Below, in pieces: positions 26,990-36,430 of a stretch of DNA of 64,000 bases (its first letter is position 1; every line of letters starts with the position of its first letter). Source of the DNA: an uncultured Pelagimonas sp. (GTDB lineage: Bacteria > Pseudomonadota > Alphaproteobacteria > Rhodobacterales > Rhodobacteraceae); the NCBI GenBank assembly GCA_947497905.1, contig CANMIH010000017.1, forward strand, positions 1 through 64,000, given 5' to 3'. The translations under genes were made by a program, and so were the position numbers. Under the pieces are notes generated by a model, which did no database searches, was not told the DNA's origin, and was given only the letters and a program-made list of their open reading frames with translations.

Positions 26990-28021
26990 TCACTTCGCCT
27001 TCACGACTGGTAGCATGCCTTGCGGCCGCCACATCAGGATTGCGGTCATCAGCGCGATGTTTGACACCAGCGCCAGTTTTGGCTCAAGAAACGCGACATA
27101 GTTTTGCATCAACCCAACCAGCAGCGCGCCAATAAAGGCCCCCTCGACCGAGCCAAGCCCACCGATGATGGCGACGATGAACACCAAAACCATCATCTTT
27201 TCTCCCATGCCTGCGGTGATCACCTCTTGGTACAGCCCCCACATCACGCCACCCAAGCCAGCAAGCGCCGACCCGGCCACAAAGACACCGATGAACACCA
27301 TGCGCAGGCGGTATCCCAAGGCCTCGACCATCGGGCCATTTTCGACACCAGCGCGGACAATCAAACCAATCTTGGTGCGGCGCAGAACCATGCGCATCGC
27401 GATGAACAACACCAATCCGATGGCCACTGCCAGAAGACGGTATTTCTCCATTGCGGCCCCGGCAAAGGTGATGGCCCCCTTCAGGGTCTCAGGGCGGGTG
27501 ATGAAAATCTCATCCGGCCCCCACACCACATGGATCAGCTGCTCGACAACAATCAGGCCCCCCACTGTCACAAGGATCTGTTTGAGATGCGCGCCATAGA
27601 CCGGCTTGACGATAATCCGTTCAAACCCCCAGCCCATAATCCCAGTCACCATCATCGCGGCAACAACTGCGAGAAAAACCGCGGACATGTTCAGCAAAAG
27701 CGACGCGGTGCCGGTCCAATCGCCCAATGCGATGAGCACCGAAACCCCGACAAAGGCGCCAACCGAAACAAAGGCGCCATGACCAAAGTTGATCACATCC
27801 ATGAGGCCAAAAACCAAGGTAAGGCCTGAAGCCATAATGAAAATCATCATGCCCATCGCCAGTCCGGACACCGTCAGCGTCATCCAGGACGACGGGGTTC
27901 CAATCGCCAAAAACCCAAGAACCACCAACAGCGGCACCAGCAAAACCGGCATGGCCTTGTCCAGTCGTTCCGACAGACTTAGGGCCGCGAAAGTGGGTTT
28001 ATGATCGGGGGCTGCCGCCAT
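26990..28021 (-). CDS. livH: Branched-chain amino acid-type ABC permease LivH
   Basis: A 343-residue permease. After a cytoplasmic N-terminus of about 25 residues, eight or so membrane segments follow; LVFGLMDVINFGHGAFVSVGAFVG, RAGVENGPMVEALGYRLRMVF (coupling loop) and GGLGSVEGAFIGALLVGLMQNY are the typical LivH landmarks. It forms the channel with the LivM-type partner one base downstream. Confidence 0.85.
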   Translation of the reverse strand: MAAAPDHKPTFAALSLSERLDKAMPVLLVPLLVVLGFLAIGTPSSWMTLTVSGLAMGMMIFIMASGLTLVFGLMDVINFGHGAFVSVGAFVGVSVLIALGDWTGTASLLLNMSAVFLAVVAAMMVTGIMGWGFERIIVKPVYGAHLKQILVTVGGLIVVEQLIHVVWGPDEIFITRPETLKGAITFAGAAMEKYRLLAVAIGLVLFIAMRMVLRRTKIGLIVRAGVENGPMVEALGYRLRMVFIGVFVAGSALAGLGGVMWGLYQEVITAGMGEKMMVLVFIVAIIGGLGSVEGAFIGALLVGLMQNYVAFLEPKLALVSNIALMTAILMWRPQGMLPVVKAK

Positions 28022-28022
28022 T

Positions 28023-28745
28023 TCAATGCGCCTCCATGCTAAGACCCATCAGGCGTTCCTGAAGGTCGCTGTTTGTCGCCAGTTCCGCCATGTCACCGTT
28101 CCAGATCACCCGTCCGTCATCCATGACGGCGGCAGTGTCGCCCAAAGCTTTGGCGACCGAAAAGTTCTGTTCGACCAAAAGGATAGATGCACCCTGTGCC
28201 TTTAGCTCGCGCAACGCCTGAGCCATGGTCGACACAATCGCAGGGGCAAGTCCCTTGGTGGGTTCATCGATCAGATACAGCTGACGCTCTTCTGCCATCG
28301 CACGGGCGATCGACAGCATCTGTTTCTGTCCTCCAGACAGATTGCCCGCCTCGCTGTGCCAGAAGGTGCCAAGCGCAGGAAACGCGCCCAAAAGCCAGTC
28401 TTTGCGCTTGGGATCGAGCGGACCTGAGGTACAGCCCAGGATCATGTTTTCCTCGACGGTCAGATCGCGAAAGATCCCCATATCCTCAGGCACAAAGCCG
28501 ATCCCGGCCCGGGCGCGCGCCGAAACGGGCATCTGGGTCATCTCCTGCCCGTTGTAGAGAATTTCGCCGGACTTTGCTGTCCATTGCCCCATGATGGTTT
28601 TCAACGTCGTGGTTTTACCCACGCCATTGCGCCCCAGAAGCATGGTCACCTGTCCTCGTGGCACCTGCAGATCAACACCCTGAAGAATGTGATATTGCGC
28701 GATGTCGGTATAAAGATTGTTCAGCGTCAGAATTGGCTCAGACAT
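28023..28745 (-). CDS. livF: ABC ATPase LivF
   Basis: A 240-residue ATPase of the Liv class: Walker A GRNGVGKTT, signature LSGGQKQMLSIARA, Walker B LYLIDEPTKGLAP and H-loop region LLVEQNF. The closing segment IWNGDMAELATNSDLQERLMGLSMEAH is typical of LivF. The start overlaps the livG stop by 8 bp. Confidence 0.87.
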   Translation of the reverse strand: MSEPILTLNNLYTDIAQYHILQGVDLQVPRGQVTMLLGRNGVGKTTTLKTIMGQWTAKSGEILYNGQEMTQMPVSARARAGIGFVPEDMGIFRDLTVEENMILGCTSGPLDPKRKDWLLGAFPALGTFWHSEAGNLSGGQKQMLSIARAMAEERQLYLIDEPTKGLAPAIVSTMAQALRELKAQGASILLVEQNFSVAKALGDTAAVMDDGRVIWNGDMAELATNSDLQERLMGLSMEAH

Positions 28746-29502
28746 GATCCAGCTCCTTGCCCATATAGGCCTCTTGCACCACGTCCGACGCCATCACAGT
28801 CTCAGGATCGCCATCTGCCGCCAAAGCACCGTTGTGCAATACGATGATCCGATCCGCCAAGGTTCGGATCACATCCATCTTGTGCTCGACCAACAGAACG
28901 GTGCGTTCCCGGTCGGCTTTGATTTCTGCAATCAAATCAAGGATCACCGGCGCTTCATCCACGCTCATGCCCGCCGTGGGTTCGTCAAACATATAGACCA
29001 TCGGATCCAATCCGATCAAAAGCGCCACTTCCAGCTTGCGCTGGTCGCCGTGGGACAATTCCGAAACCACCTGATCCTTTTGGGTGTCCAGACGCACCCG
29101 CTCCAGAATGGCCATAGCCGCAACGGTCAGTTCCGTATGGCTGTCGGCCATGGAAAACAGCCCAAAACCTTTGTGCTGACGCGACTGGATCACAAGACGC
29201 ACATTTTCCAGAACGGTCAGGCTTGGAAACAGGTTGGTCAGCTGAAACGCCCGCCCCAATCCCCGGCGGCAGCGATCCGCGACACCGAGACGGGTGATAT
29301 TTTCTCCCATCAACTTAACGGTACCCGCGCTGGCCGGGATCTGGCCGGAGATCAGATTGAAATAAGTGGTTTTCCCGGCACCATTGGGGCCAACAATGGC
29401 TGTCAGTTCCCCGGCGTGAAAGCTGCAGGAAACCGCATCAACCGCCACGTGACCGCCAAATCGAACGGTCAGGTCCATTGTTTCTAGAAGTGTCTGGGTC
29501 AT
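28738..29502 (-). CDS. livG: ABC ATPase LivG
   Basis: A 254-residue ATPase: Walker A GPNGAGKTTYFN, an extended helical region (LGRAFQLTNLFPSLTVLENVRL), a signature in degenerate form as LSHGDQRKLEVALL, and Walker B MVYMFDEPTAGMS. The LSHGDQR version of the signature is common in LivG-like subunits of aromatic and amide transporters. It pairs with LivF. Confidence 0.87.
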   Translation of the reverse strand: MTQTLLETMDLTVRFGGHVAVDAVSCSFHAGELTAIVGPNGAGKTTYFNLISGQIPASAGTVKLMGENITRLGVADRCRRGLGRAFQLTNLFPSLTVLENVRLVIQSRQHKGFGLFSMADSHTELTVAAMAILERVRLDTQKDQVVSELSHGDQRKLEVALLIGLDPMVYMFDEPTAGMSVDEAPVILDLIAEIKADRERTVLLVEHKMDVIRTLADRIIVLHNGALAADGDPETVMASDVVQEAYMGKELDHV

Positions 29503-29524
29503 CAGTCTCTTTCCCTGTCAGAGT

Positions 29525-29547
29525 GGGGTGACCGGAACAGTCACCCC
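29525..29547 (-). terminator. Intercistronic stem-loop after the binding-protein gene
   Basis: GGGGTGAC (29525-29532) and GTCACCCC (29540-29547) form an 8-bp perfect stem with a 7-nt loop in the gap between livJ and livG. There is no T-tract, so it probably protects the binding-protein mRNA and reduces downstream expression, like the hairpin at 15396-15420. Confidence 0.55.
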
Positions 29548-29575
29548 GAGGGACAGGTTCGGAAAAATCCGGCGC

Positions 29576-30748
29576 TTAGTTGCGCACCGGGATTTTCATT
29601 TCATCCATGCCAATCTCACGCACCAGAACCGGCACACCATAGTCTTTGCCGTCCTGCACTTCGGTACGGAAATGGTACATGGTCTGCATCGCCTGATGGT
29701 CTTCTGCGCGAAATGTCATGGTGCCTTTGGGAGTTTCCCAGGACATGCCTTCCATCGCTTTCACCAGCGCGTCGGTGTCCTCTGCACCACCGGCCTTTTT
29801 GATCGCCTCAACAATCGCCAGGCCCGAAGACATGCCACCTGCGGTGAAGAAATCGGGCGGGCTATCAAAGCGCTCGAAATGGGTTTTCACCAGCCAGTCG
29901 TTCACCGGGTTCTGTGGGATTTCGTAGTAGTAATAGGTCGCGCCTTCCATGCCCGGCAGCTCTTTGTACGCCTTCAGCGCCGCAAGAATATTGCCACCGG
30001 TTGCAATCTCAACACCAAAGCGCGACGGCTCCATCGCATTGATTTTGCTCATGGGATTGCCGCCTCCGGCCCAGATGATGAAGAGCTTTTTGTCGCCCTC
30101 AATGTCACCCATTGCGGTGAAAATACGTTCCGCTGCAGCGGTGAAATCGGTGGTGTCGGTTGGCACATATTCTTCATGTGCAATTGTGGCACCGGTGGCT
30201 TCAAGCGCCTCTTTGAACGCAGCAACGCCATCACGGCCAAAGGCATAATCCTGTGCCAAGGTCGCAATGGTGACGCCTTCACCACCCAAGGCAACCGCGT
30301 TGGCAATGGCATCCTGCGACGAATTACGACCCGTCCGGAAGATGTATGGGTTCCAGTTGGAGCCCGTGATCGAATCCGCAACCGCAGGTTCAACAATCAA
30401 CACCCGCTCATATTCCTCGGCCACGGGCAGCATTGCCAGCGCGACGCCCGAGCTCACCGGACCAATGGCAAGATGCACGTCATCGTCGCCATAAGCCTCT
30501 TCCAGCTGGGCCCGACCGATATCGGGCTTCAACTGGGTGTCTTTTTCGATCACGACGATCTTCTCGCCATTGATCTCCATCGTGCCACCCGTGGCGTATT
30601 CCAGCCCTAGCATCAGACCATTGTGTGATTGGGCCGCGTAGGCCTCAAACGGACCAGTTTTGCCGTAAACATGGGCAATCCGGATTTCGGCAGAGGCTGC
30701 GGTGGTCATCAACGCACCAGCAACCGTCAACGCAAACATGCGCAGCAT
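29576..30748 (-). CDS. livJ: Liv-type periplasmic substrate-binding protein
   Basis: A 390-residue family-1 (HAAT) binding protein with signal peptide LRMFALTVAGALMTTAASA, then IRIAHVYGKTGPFEAYAAQSHNG. The sequence is more like aromatic/aliphatic-acid binders of this class than the leucine binder. RBS GGGAGGAG before the ATG at 30748 settles the start; the longer reading adds 37 residues without sense. It is the first gene of the eleven-gene operon and lies 40 bp from the palindromic operator. Confidence 0.82.
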   Translation of the reverse strand: MLRMFALTVAGALMTTAASAEIRIAHVYGKTGPFEAYAAQSHNGLMLGLEYATGGTMEINGEKIVVIEKDTQLKPDIGRAQLEEAYGDDDVHLAIGPVSSGVALAMLPVAEEYERVLIVEPAVADSITGSNWNPYIFRTGRNSSQDAIANAVALGGEGVTIATLAQDYAFGRDGVAAFKEALEATGATIAHEEYVPTDTTDFTAAAERIFTAMGDIEGDKKLFIIWAGGGNPMSKINAMEPSRFGVEIATGGNILAALKAYKELPGMEGATYYYYEIPQNPVNDWLVKTHFERFDSPPDFFTAGGMSSGLAIVEAIKKAGGAEDTDALVKAMEGMSWETPKGTMTFRAEDHQAMQTMYHFRTEVQDGKDYGVPVLVREIGMDEMKIPVRN

Positions 30749-30787
30749 GAGGGCTCCTCCCTGAATGTCTCCTCGGCTAAATCTGAA

Positions 30788-30807
30788 ACATGAATCATGA
30801 TTCATGT
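30788..30807. promoter_or_regulatory. Perfect 20-bp palindrome, likely TetR operator
   Basis: The half-site ACATGAATCA is followed directly by its exact reverse complement TGATTCATGT. It lies 40 bp upstream of the livJ start codon. Its core TGAATCATGATTCA resembles fatty-acid-type TetR operators (FadR-like TGAAT...ATTCA). The TetR gene in the operon is the natural ligand. Confidence 0.7.
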
Positions 30808-31089
30808 CAACGCGGAGAATTTCCACCACGTGACGACGCCAACATGGAGCGAAAGCCACACACCCGCCGAAAAGCCCGGCTCCCTTGACATAGAAGTGGT
30901 AAACGCCGCTCCCTCTGCCTAGAATCGTGGTGATTGGCCTTCACGTTGCCCGGCAGGGCCGCCCATCCTTCGTCCGCACTACGGCCTTGGTGACGCCAGC
31001 GGGCAGTTTGGCGATGGCACGTTAATGATCGAGTTTCTGATGATTGCCTCTGGTGATCCACGACAAGTTTTGAAGATGGGTGGGACGAC
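30808..31089. other. Gap between the livJ operator and the Wza-like gene
   Basis: About 280 bp without a recognisable gene. It should hold the livJ promoter on its left and the promoter of the Wza-like gene on the right. A TTGACA at 30894 has no good -10 partner. No strong dyad is seen. Confidence 0.35.
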
Positions 31090-32256
31090 ATGCCAATATT
31101 GAACAGGGTTGCGCTGGCGGGGATCTGCCTCCTCCCTCTGTCGTGCGGTGCCATCCTCGAAGAAATGAAGCTTGAGGATCAAACTCAGATCACGCCTCAG
31201 CAAGATCTCGATCTCAAGTTCCAGGCGCTGACCTTTGCGGCGGCCTATGATCTCAACATGATGCCCTTTGAGCGGCTGGTGGAGCGTGCAGGCAGCGGTC
31301 AGGCCGCGCGTATCGTTGACGAACACGACATCACCCATGTGCACCGTTTCAGCAGCACCAAACCTCTCCCCTACCACATTGGTGTCGGCGATGTGCTTCA
31401 GCTGTCCATTTACGTCACCTCACGCGCTCTCGAGCCACAGGAATCAGTAGGGGCTCGCAGCTCGCGGGTGACCGCAGATGGCAGCGTTTTGTTCATCGAA
31501 ACAGGCAAGCTTGAGCTGGAAGGCAAAACACTGGCCGAAGCCCGCGATCTTGTGGCCAATGCATTGATCCGCAACGGGGTCGATCCGCGGTTTCAGCTCG
31601 AGGTCTCAGGCTTCAATTCGCAACGGGTCAGCCTGACCTATTCCCGCACCGCCCACAACCCGGAACTGGCCGCGAATTCAACGCGCGAATCCGCGCCCAG
31701 TGGCGGTACGTTCCCGATCACTGAAACACCCACAAGCCTACGCGACCTACTGGTTGCCTCAGGTATTGCGATCCTCAATGACCGCGTTCAGATCGTTTCG
31801 GTTACTCGCAAAGGCAAACGGTATCACTTCCCGCTTGAGCATGTGTTTAAACCCCAAAGTCCGAACTACTTTCTGACCGGGGGCGACCTGATCAACATTG
31901 AAGAATTCTTCTATCATCAGGGCCGGGCCTTTCTCGTCAGCGAAGATTCAGAATCTATCGCACTTGAAGTTCGCCCGGAAAAACGACCAACTTTGGCCGA
32001 TCTTCTGTTCTCTGGGGATGAGCAGATTTTCTCCAACAATGCCGCGCGCACCAAAGAGATCTATATGATGCGCGGAACGCGCCCGATGCAAGTGTTCCAC
32101 CTCAATGCCCAGGATCCAAGTCGCCTGCGTGTCGCCACCGAAGTGGAACTGCGCCCCGACGACATCGTCTTTGTGTCACGTAAACCCATCTATTCGGTGA
32201 GCGAACTGATCAATATCATCAATCCGCTGGCCGTTCTCGCGCGGTCTGGCAGCTAA
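31090..32256 (+). CDS. Wza-like polysaccharide export lipoprotein
   Basis: A 388-residue outer-membrane polysaccharide-export (OPX) protein. A hydrophobic signal ends at Cys19 in LLPLSCGA; the lipobox is imperfect, so lipidation is likely but not certain. The Poly_export domain is YHIGVGDVLQLSIYVTSRAL and the following VTADGSVLFIETGKLELEGKTLAEARDLV; two SLBB-like regions follow, around DLLVASG and YFLTGGDLINIEE. It would form the exit pore for capsule or exopolysaccharide. No polymerase, flippase or glycosyltransferase gene is nearby, so it is an orphan OPX gene in this window. Confidence 0.78.
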   Translation: MPILNRVALAGICLLPLSCGAILEEMKLEDQTQITPQQDLDLKFQALTFAAAYDLNMMPFERLVERAGSGQAARIVDEHDITHVHRFSSTKPLPYHIGVGDVLQLSIYVTSRALEPQESVGARSSRVTADGSVLFIETGKLELEGKTLAEARDLVANALIRNGVDPRFQLEVSGFNSQRVSLTYSRTAHNPELAANSTRESAPSGGTFPITETPTSLRDLLVASGIAILNDRVQIVSVTRKGKRYHFPLEHVFKPQSPNYFLTGGDLINIEEFFYHQGRAFLVSEDSESIALEVRPEKRPTLADLLFSGDEQIFSNNAARTKEIYMMRGTRPMQVFHLNAQDPSRLRVATEVELRPDDIVFVSRKPIYSVSELINIINPLAVLARSGS

Positions 32257-32304
32257 AGCTTTGGCGCCCGGCGCTGGATCAACTCACATGACATTGGCAA
32301 AAGA

Positions 32305-32332
32305 AAAAGCCCCCGAACACTCGGGGGCTTTT
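32305..32332. terminator. Bidirectional terminator between the Wza-like gene and rplY
   Basis: AAAAGCCCCCGA (32305-32316), loop ACAC, TCGGGGGCTTTT (32321-32332): a 12-bp perfect stem with A-run on one side and T-run on the other, so it serves both converging genes. Confidence 0.9.
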
Positions 32333-32359
32333 CTATTCTGATTGAGAGGAAAGAGGAGA

Positions 32360-32980
32360 TTACTCTTCGCCACCCTCTTCTGCATCGTCGTCATCTTCGC
32401 TCGACGCCAGACCCGCAGGAGCGGCCAGGTTCGCGATAACGAAGTCACGATCGATGGTCGGCTTGGCGCCGGCGGGCAGCTCAACATTCGAGATGTTGAT
32501 CACGTCACCGATTTTCAGGCCTGCCAGATCAACAGTGATCTTCTCAGGAATATCACCGGCGGTCACAACCAGCTCAACCTCGGGACGAACAACAGTCAGC
32601 ATGCCGCCACGCTTGATGCCCGGTGCCTGCTCTTCATTGATGAACTCAACGGGGATGAACAGTGCAACTTTCGAGGTGCGGCGCAGACGCATGAAATCAA
32701 CATGGGTCGGCAGATCTTTTACAACGTCACGCTGGACGTCACGGCAAATCACACGAACGTCTTCCTGACCTTCAACCTGCATGTTGAACAGGGTCGACTT
32801 AAAGCGGCCTTGCTTCAGGCGCTTGAACAGTACGTTGAACGGGATGTTGATTGCGAGTGGCTCTTTGTCGCCACCGAAAACAACGCCCGGCACCATGCCG
32901 TCGCGGCGTGCCTGACGAGCGGCGCCCTTGCCTGTCCCCGTCCGTTCAAATGCTTCGAGATTAGGAATCTCACCAGCCAT
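32360..32980 (-). CDS. rplY: 50S ribosomal protein L25 (Ctc family)
   Basis: A 206-residue L25/Ctc protein that binds 5S rRNA. The N-terminal L25 domain ([23 protein letters not shown], residues about 15-37) and C-terminal TL5-type beta domain ([24 protein letters not shown]) are both present, with a long acidic tail ([12 protein letters not shown]). The ATG at 32980 is the start; the upstream extension is not family-like. It is transcribed alone and ends at a strong bidirectional terminator. Confidence 0.94.
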   Translation of the reverse strand: MAGEIPNLEAFERTGTGKGAARQARRDGMVPGVVFGGDKEPLAINIPFNVLFKRLKQGRFKSTLFNMQVEGQEDVRVICRDVQRDVVKDLPTHVDFMRLRRTSKVALFIPVEFINEEQAPGIKRGGMLTVVRPEVELVVTAGDIPEKITVDLAGLKIGDVINISNVELPAGAKPTIDRDFVIANLAAPAGLASSEDDDDAEEGGEE

Positions 32981-33113
32981 GGTATTCTCCAAAATATAAG
33001 GGCAGGGTGCCTCCAAGGCTGTCACCCCGCGTTGAAGCTGTGCGCGTAACTGGGAATCATCAAATTTGCAAGAGGCTTTCCCGCAATGTGCAGGCATGAA
33101 TCCGGTCGGATGA

Positions 33114-33145
33114 CAAAAAGCCCTCCGGAAATCTCCGAAGGGCTT
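33114..33145 (-). terminator. Terminator after msrQ
   Basis: AAGCCCT (33118-33124) pairs with AGGGCTT (33139-33145) and CGGA with TCCG around the loop AATC, with a single C/A mismatch between. On the minus strand the stem is followed by a run of five T residues, so it ends msrPQ transcripts. Confidence 0.75.
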
Positions 33146-33151
33146 AGTCTA

Positions 33152-33760
33152 TCACGCCACCGCGCGGCGACGGCTTTTGCTTTTGGGGACACGCCGCAGC
33201 GCAAGAAGCCCCAGGACCAGCCCAAGATAAATCAACGGTTCGACCTGAAACCCCTTGGCCAGCATTACATAATGCGCAGCGCCCAAGATTGCGGCCACAT
33301 AGGTCAGACGATGCAAAACCCGCCATTTTGGCCCAAGCTTTTTCACACTGACATTGTTCGAGGTCAGTGCCAAAGGCACAAGCAGCAAGAAGCCAGCCAG
33401 CCCAACGGTGATATATGGCCGTTTCACGAGATCGGCGAAGATCTGGCTTAGGATCTGCACATCAAGCACAAGCCAAACCAACAGGTGCATCGCAACATAG
33501 GCAAAGGCCATGATGCCAATCGCCCGGCGAAATTTCTGCAGGTTTAGCCCAGCCCAGCGCTTCAGCGGTGTCACGGTTAACCCAAACACAATCAGCTGAA
33601 GCGCCACCTCACCAAGCTTGCGCTCAAGCGCGTTGATAGGTTCCACCCCTAGGCCACCGGTCGCGCCCAGATACAGAAAGTAGGGCGCAGGGAGCGACAG
33701 CAGGACATAAACCAACCAGGTCGGGATACGCCGTAAAGTGGCATTGATCTGATCTATCAT
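33152..33760 (-). CDS. msrQ: Haem-binding membrane subunit MsrQ
   Basis: A 202-residue inner-membrane cytochrome-b-like protein that passes quinol electrons to MsrP. Six hydrophobic segments can be traced; conserved histidines lie in YVAMHLLVWL (about 90) and WRVLHRLTYV plus GAAHYVM (about 150-165), the haem ligand positions. The start at 33760 avoids an unsupported basic extension. It follows MsrP by about 30 bp in the same operon. Confidence 0.87.
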   Translation of the reverse strand: MIDQINATLRRIPTWLVYVLLSLPAPYFLYLGATGGLGVEPINALERKLGEVALQLIVFGLTVTPLKRWAGLNLQKFRRAIGIMAFAYVAMHLLVWLVLDVQILSQIFADLVKRPYITVGLAGFLLLVPLALTSNNVSVKKLGPKWRVLHRLTYVAAILGAAHYVMLAKGFQVEPLIYLGLVLGLLALRRVPKSKSRRRAVA

Positions 33761-33791
33761 GAACAACAGCTCTTTCCTGATCGCGTCAGAC

Positions 33792-34694
33792 TTAGAAGTT
33801 TTTCGACAGATCCATGCCTTCATACAGGCCCGCCACCTCTTCTTCATAGCCATTGTACATCAAAGTGGGCTTGCGACGGGCAAAGAGCCCACCACCAATG
33901 GCCCGCTCAGACGCCTGGCTCCACCGGGGGTGATCCACATTTGGGTTCACGTTGGAATAGAACCCATACTCACGTGGGTTGGCTTTGTTCCAGCTGGTGG
34001 GCGGCTGAGTGTCGGTCAGGGTGATTTTCACCACCGATTTGATCGATTTGAACCCGTATTTCCACGGCACAACCAACCGCAGCGGTGCGCCATTCTGGTT
34101 GGGCAATGGTTTGCCGTATAGCCCCGTGGCCATGATTGTCAGCGGATGCATGGCCTCGTCTAGACGCAGGCCTTCGACATAGGGCCAATCCAACACGGGA
34201 AAGAGAGTTCCCGGCATTTCCTTGGGGCGATATGCTGTCTCAAAGGCTACATATTTGGCGCCAGACTGAACCCCAGCGAGCTCTAGCAGATCCGCAAGCT
34301 CAAACCCATTCCAAGGTACAACCATTGACCATGCTTCAACACAGCGGAAGCGATACAGACGCTCTTCGACGGTCATCTGACTGAGAATATCACCGAGGCT
34401 ATAGTCGCCGGGGCGGTCGACCAACCCGTCGATTGTCACGCTCCAGGGATCGGTCACAAGCGAGCTGGCATACTTTGCGGGATCATCTTTCCCGGTGCCA
34501 AATTCGTAGAAATTACAGTATGTTGTAATATCTTCCCAGCTATTGGGTTCAAGCGCCTCTTGGGCCTGCGCCATCCCTGCTGAACCAAGGATTGTCCCGG
34601 CCGCCAGGCCGCCAATCAATTGCCGCCGGTTCATAAACACCGCCTCCGGTGTCACGTCTTCGGGGCGCAGATCATTGGTCCAGCGAAATGCCAT
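33792..34694 (-). CDS. msrP: Periplasmic methionine-sulfoxide reductase MsrP
   Basis: A 300-residue molybdopterin enzyme that repairs oxidised methionine in periplasmic proteins. A Tat signal is seen in [16 protein letters not shown], and the molybdenum-ligating cysteine in [34 protein letters not shown] belongs to the cofactor-binding core. It is exported folded and works with the MsrQ encoded immediately downstream. Confidence 0.92.
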   Translation of the reverse strand: MAFRWTNDLRPEDVTPEAVFMNRRQLIGGLAAGTILGSAGMAQAQEALEPNSWEDITTYCNFYEFGTGKDDPAKYASSLVTDPWSVTIDGLVDRPGDYSLGDILSQMTVEERLYRFRCVEAWSMVVPWNGFELADLLELAGVQSGAKYVAFETAYRPKEMPGTLFPVLDWPYVEGLRLDEAMHPLTIMATGLYGKPLPNQNGAPLRLVVPWKYGFKSIKSVVKITLTDTQPPTSWNKANPREYGFYSNVNPNVDHPRWSQASERAIGGGLFARRKPTLMYNGYEEEVAGLYEGMDLSKNF

Positions 34695-34805
34695 CAGGGG
34701 TCTCCTTTGTTCCTCTGGTCAAAAGATATGCAAAGCGCTCACGCGAGCCAACAAACATCCTCTCACGATCGTGTGCCAAGATTGAAACACATCACAGCTG
34801 ACAGC

Positions 34806-36314
34806 TTACTCCGCCGCGTCGCCCACCGGGTTAGAGGGCCAGATTTCATTCATGGACACCGACCGACCATCGTCTTGTACGATCCGCACATGCCTGCGCC
34901 GCATCAGGCGCGGCTCGGCTACGCCCACAGAATGCGCAATGGTTTCGACCTCTTTCACAATCGATTTTGCATAGCCCGCAACCCGCTTGTCCTTTTCCTT
35001 CACAACAAGCCCCTTCTGCAGTCGCGGGTCATGAGTTGTGATGCCGGTTGGGCAGGTGTTCTTGTTGCATTTCAACGCCTGAATACAGCCCAGTGAGAAC
35101 ATGAACCCCCGTGCCGAGGTGACGAAATCCGCCCCGGCACAGATGGCCCAGGCCACGTCGCCCGGAACCACTAGCTTGCCCGAAGCGACGATCCGAATAC
35201 GGTCGTGCAACCCATAGATGTCACGCAGATCCACCATCCGCACCAACGCCTCACGCAGCGGCAGCCCGACCAGATCAATCAATGGCATCGGAGCAGCACC
35301 GGTGCCCCCTTCCCCGCCATCAACGGTGATAAAATCCGGAGCGCTTTCTGCGCCACGCGCTTTGATCAATTCAAAGAATTCAAACCAAGGTTCCGCCGAG
35401 CCAAGCACTGTTTTAAAGCCAACGGGTTTGCCTGTTACCTCGCGAATATGGCTCACCAGATCCAACAGATCGGCAAAGCTATCAACTTCGCGGTGACGAT
35501 TGGGGGAAATCCCATCTTCACCCGGCTTCAAACCACGGATCTTGGCAATCTCTGGGGTGATCTTTTCTCCGGGCAGGATACCACCCTTGCCGGGCTTCGC
35601 CCCCTGACTCAGTTTGATTTCAAACATCTTCACCTGAGGATGGGCCGCAACCTCACGCAACTTCTCATCGCTCAAGTTGCCGTTTTCGTCACGCACACCG
35701 TATTTTGCGGTGCCGATCTGATAAACGATGTCACAGCCCCCCTCGAGGTGGAAGGGTGACAGCCCTCCTTCACCGGTGTTCAACCACACTCCGGCCTCTT
35801 TGGCTCCATGTGCCAACGACTGGACTGCGGGCTTCGAAATAGCCCCGTAAGACATACCCGAAATATTGAAAATCGAGGGGGCCGCATAGGGCTCGCGCGC
35901 TCCGGCCCCGATCACCATCGGGGCGGTTTTGCCAAACTGATCATCAAGCGGCGGGAACACTGCATTCATAAAAATCGGCGTGCCCGGCACATTCAGATTG
36001 CGGGTCGAACCAAAGGCAACCGTGTTCCCCTTACCGCCGGTCGAATGTGACACCCAATTGCGCTGCGCCCGGTTAAACGGCATCTCTTCGCGGTCCATTG
36101 CAAAGAAATACTGGCGGAAAAACTCACCCAGCTCGGTGAAAATCTTACGGAACCGGCCGATCACCGGATAGTTGCGCCGAATGGCGTCGTGGGTTTGCAT
36201 TCGGTCGATCACAAACATCACACAGGCAGCAGCCAAAGCCAGCCCAAGCAGAAAGACAAACAAAAACGCAAGCGTTTCAAGCAGTGAGGTGGCATAGCCC
36301 ATGGCGTTACCCAT
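34806..36314 (-). CDS. Membrane-anchored FMN-binding glutamate-synthase-family protein
   Basis: A 502-residue GltB-domain protein (the FMN-binding synthase half, not full glutamate synthase). An N-terminal membrane helix (FLFVFLLGLALAAACVMFVI, about 13-32) precedes the barrel with SYGAISKPAVQSLA, EGGLSPFHLEGG, SQGAKPGKGGILPG, VDGGEGGTGAAP and a cluster of three cysteines (AICAGADF, LGCIQALKCNKNTCPTGI) for the 3Fe-4S-like site. The family function is not firmly known; it lacks the glutaminase domain. GGGAG lies 8 bp before the chosen ATG at 36314. Confidence 0.75.
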   Translation of the reverse strand: MGNAMGYATSLLETLAFLFVFLLGLALAAACVMFVIDRMQTHDAIRRNYPVIGRFRKIFTELGEFFRQYFFAMDREEMPFNRAQRNWVSHSTGGKGNTVAFGSTRNLNVPGTPIFMNAVFPPLDDQFGKTAPMVIGAGAREPYAAPSIFNISGMSYGAISKPAVQSLAHGAKEAGVWLNTGEGGLSPFHLEGGCDIVYQIGTAKYGVRDENGNLSDEKLREVAAHPQVKMFEIKLSQGAKPGKGGILPGEKITPEIAKIRGLKPGEDGISPNRHREVDSFADLLDLVSHIREVTGKPVGFKTVLGSAEPWFEFFELIKARGAESAPDFITVDGGEGGTGAAPMPLIDLVGLPLREALVRMVDLRDIYGLHDRIRIVASGKLVVPGDVAWAICAGADFVTSARGFMFSLGCIQALKCNKNTCPTGITTHDPRLQKGLVVKEKDKRVAGYAKSIVKEVETIAHSVGVAEPRLMRRRHVRIVQDDGRSVSMNEIWPSNPVGDAAE

Positions 36315-36430
36315 ATGCAAACTCCCGAATGTGATAATATGCCTCAAGGCATTCTGAAAACTCTGCGTTAGTTTGCCAGCAAGACAAACGAATGGCATCC
36401 CCTCTGCCGCATTCGTGAAAGGATGAGAGA

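Noticed and set aside
30979-31377. Minus-strand frame between livJ and the Wza-like gene
   Set aside because: It overlaps the signal peptide and start of the export lipoprotein and has no family-like sequence or RBS.
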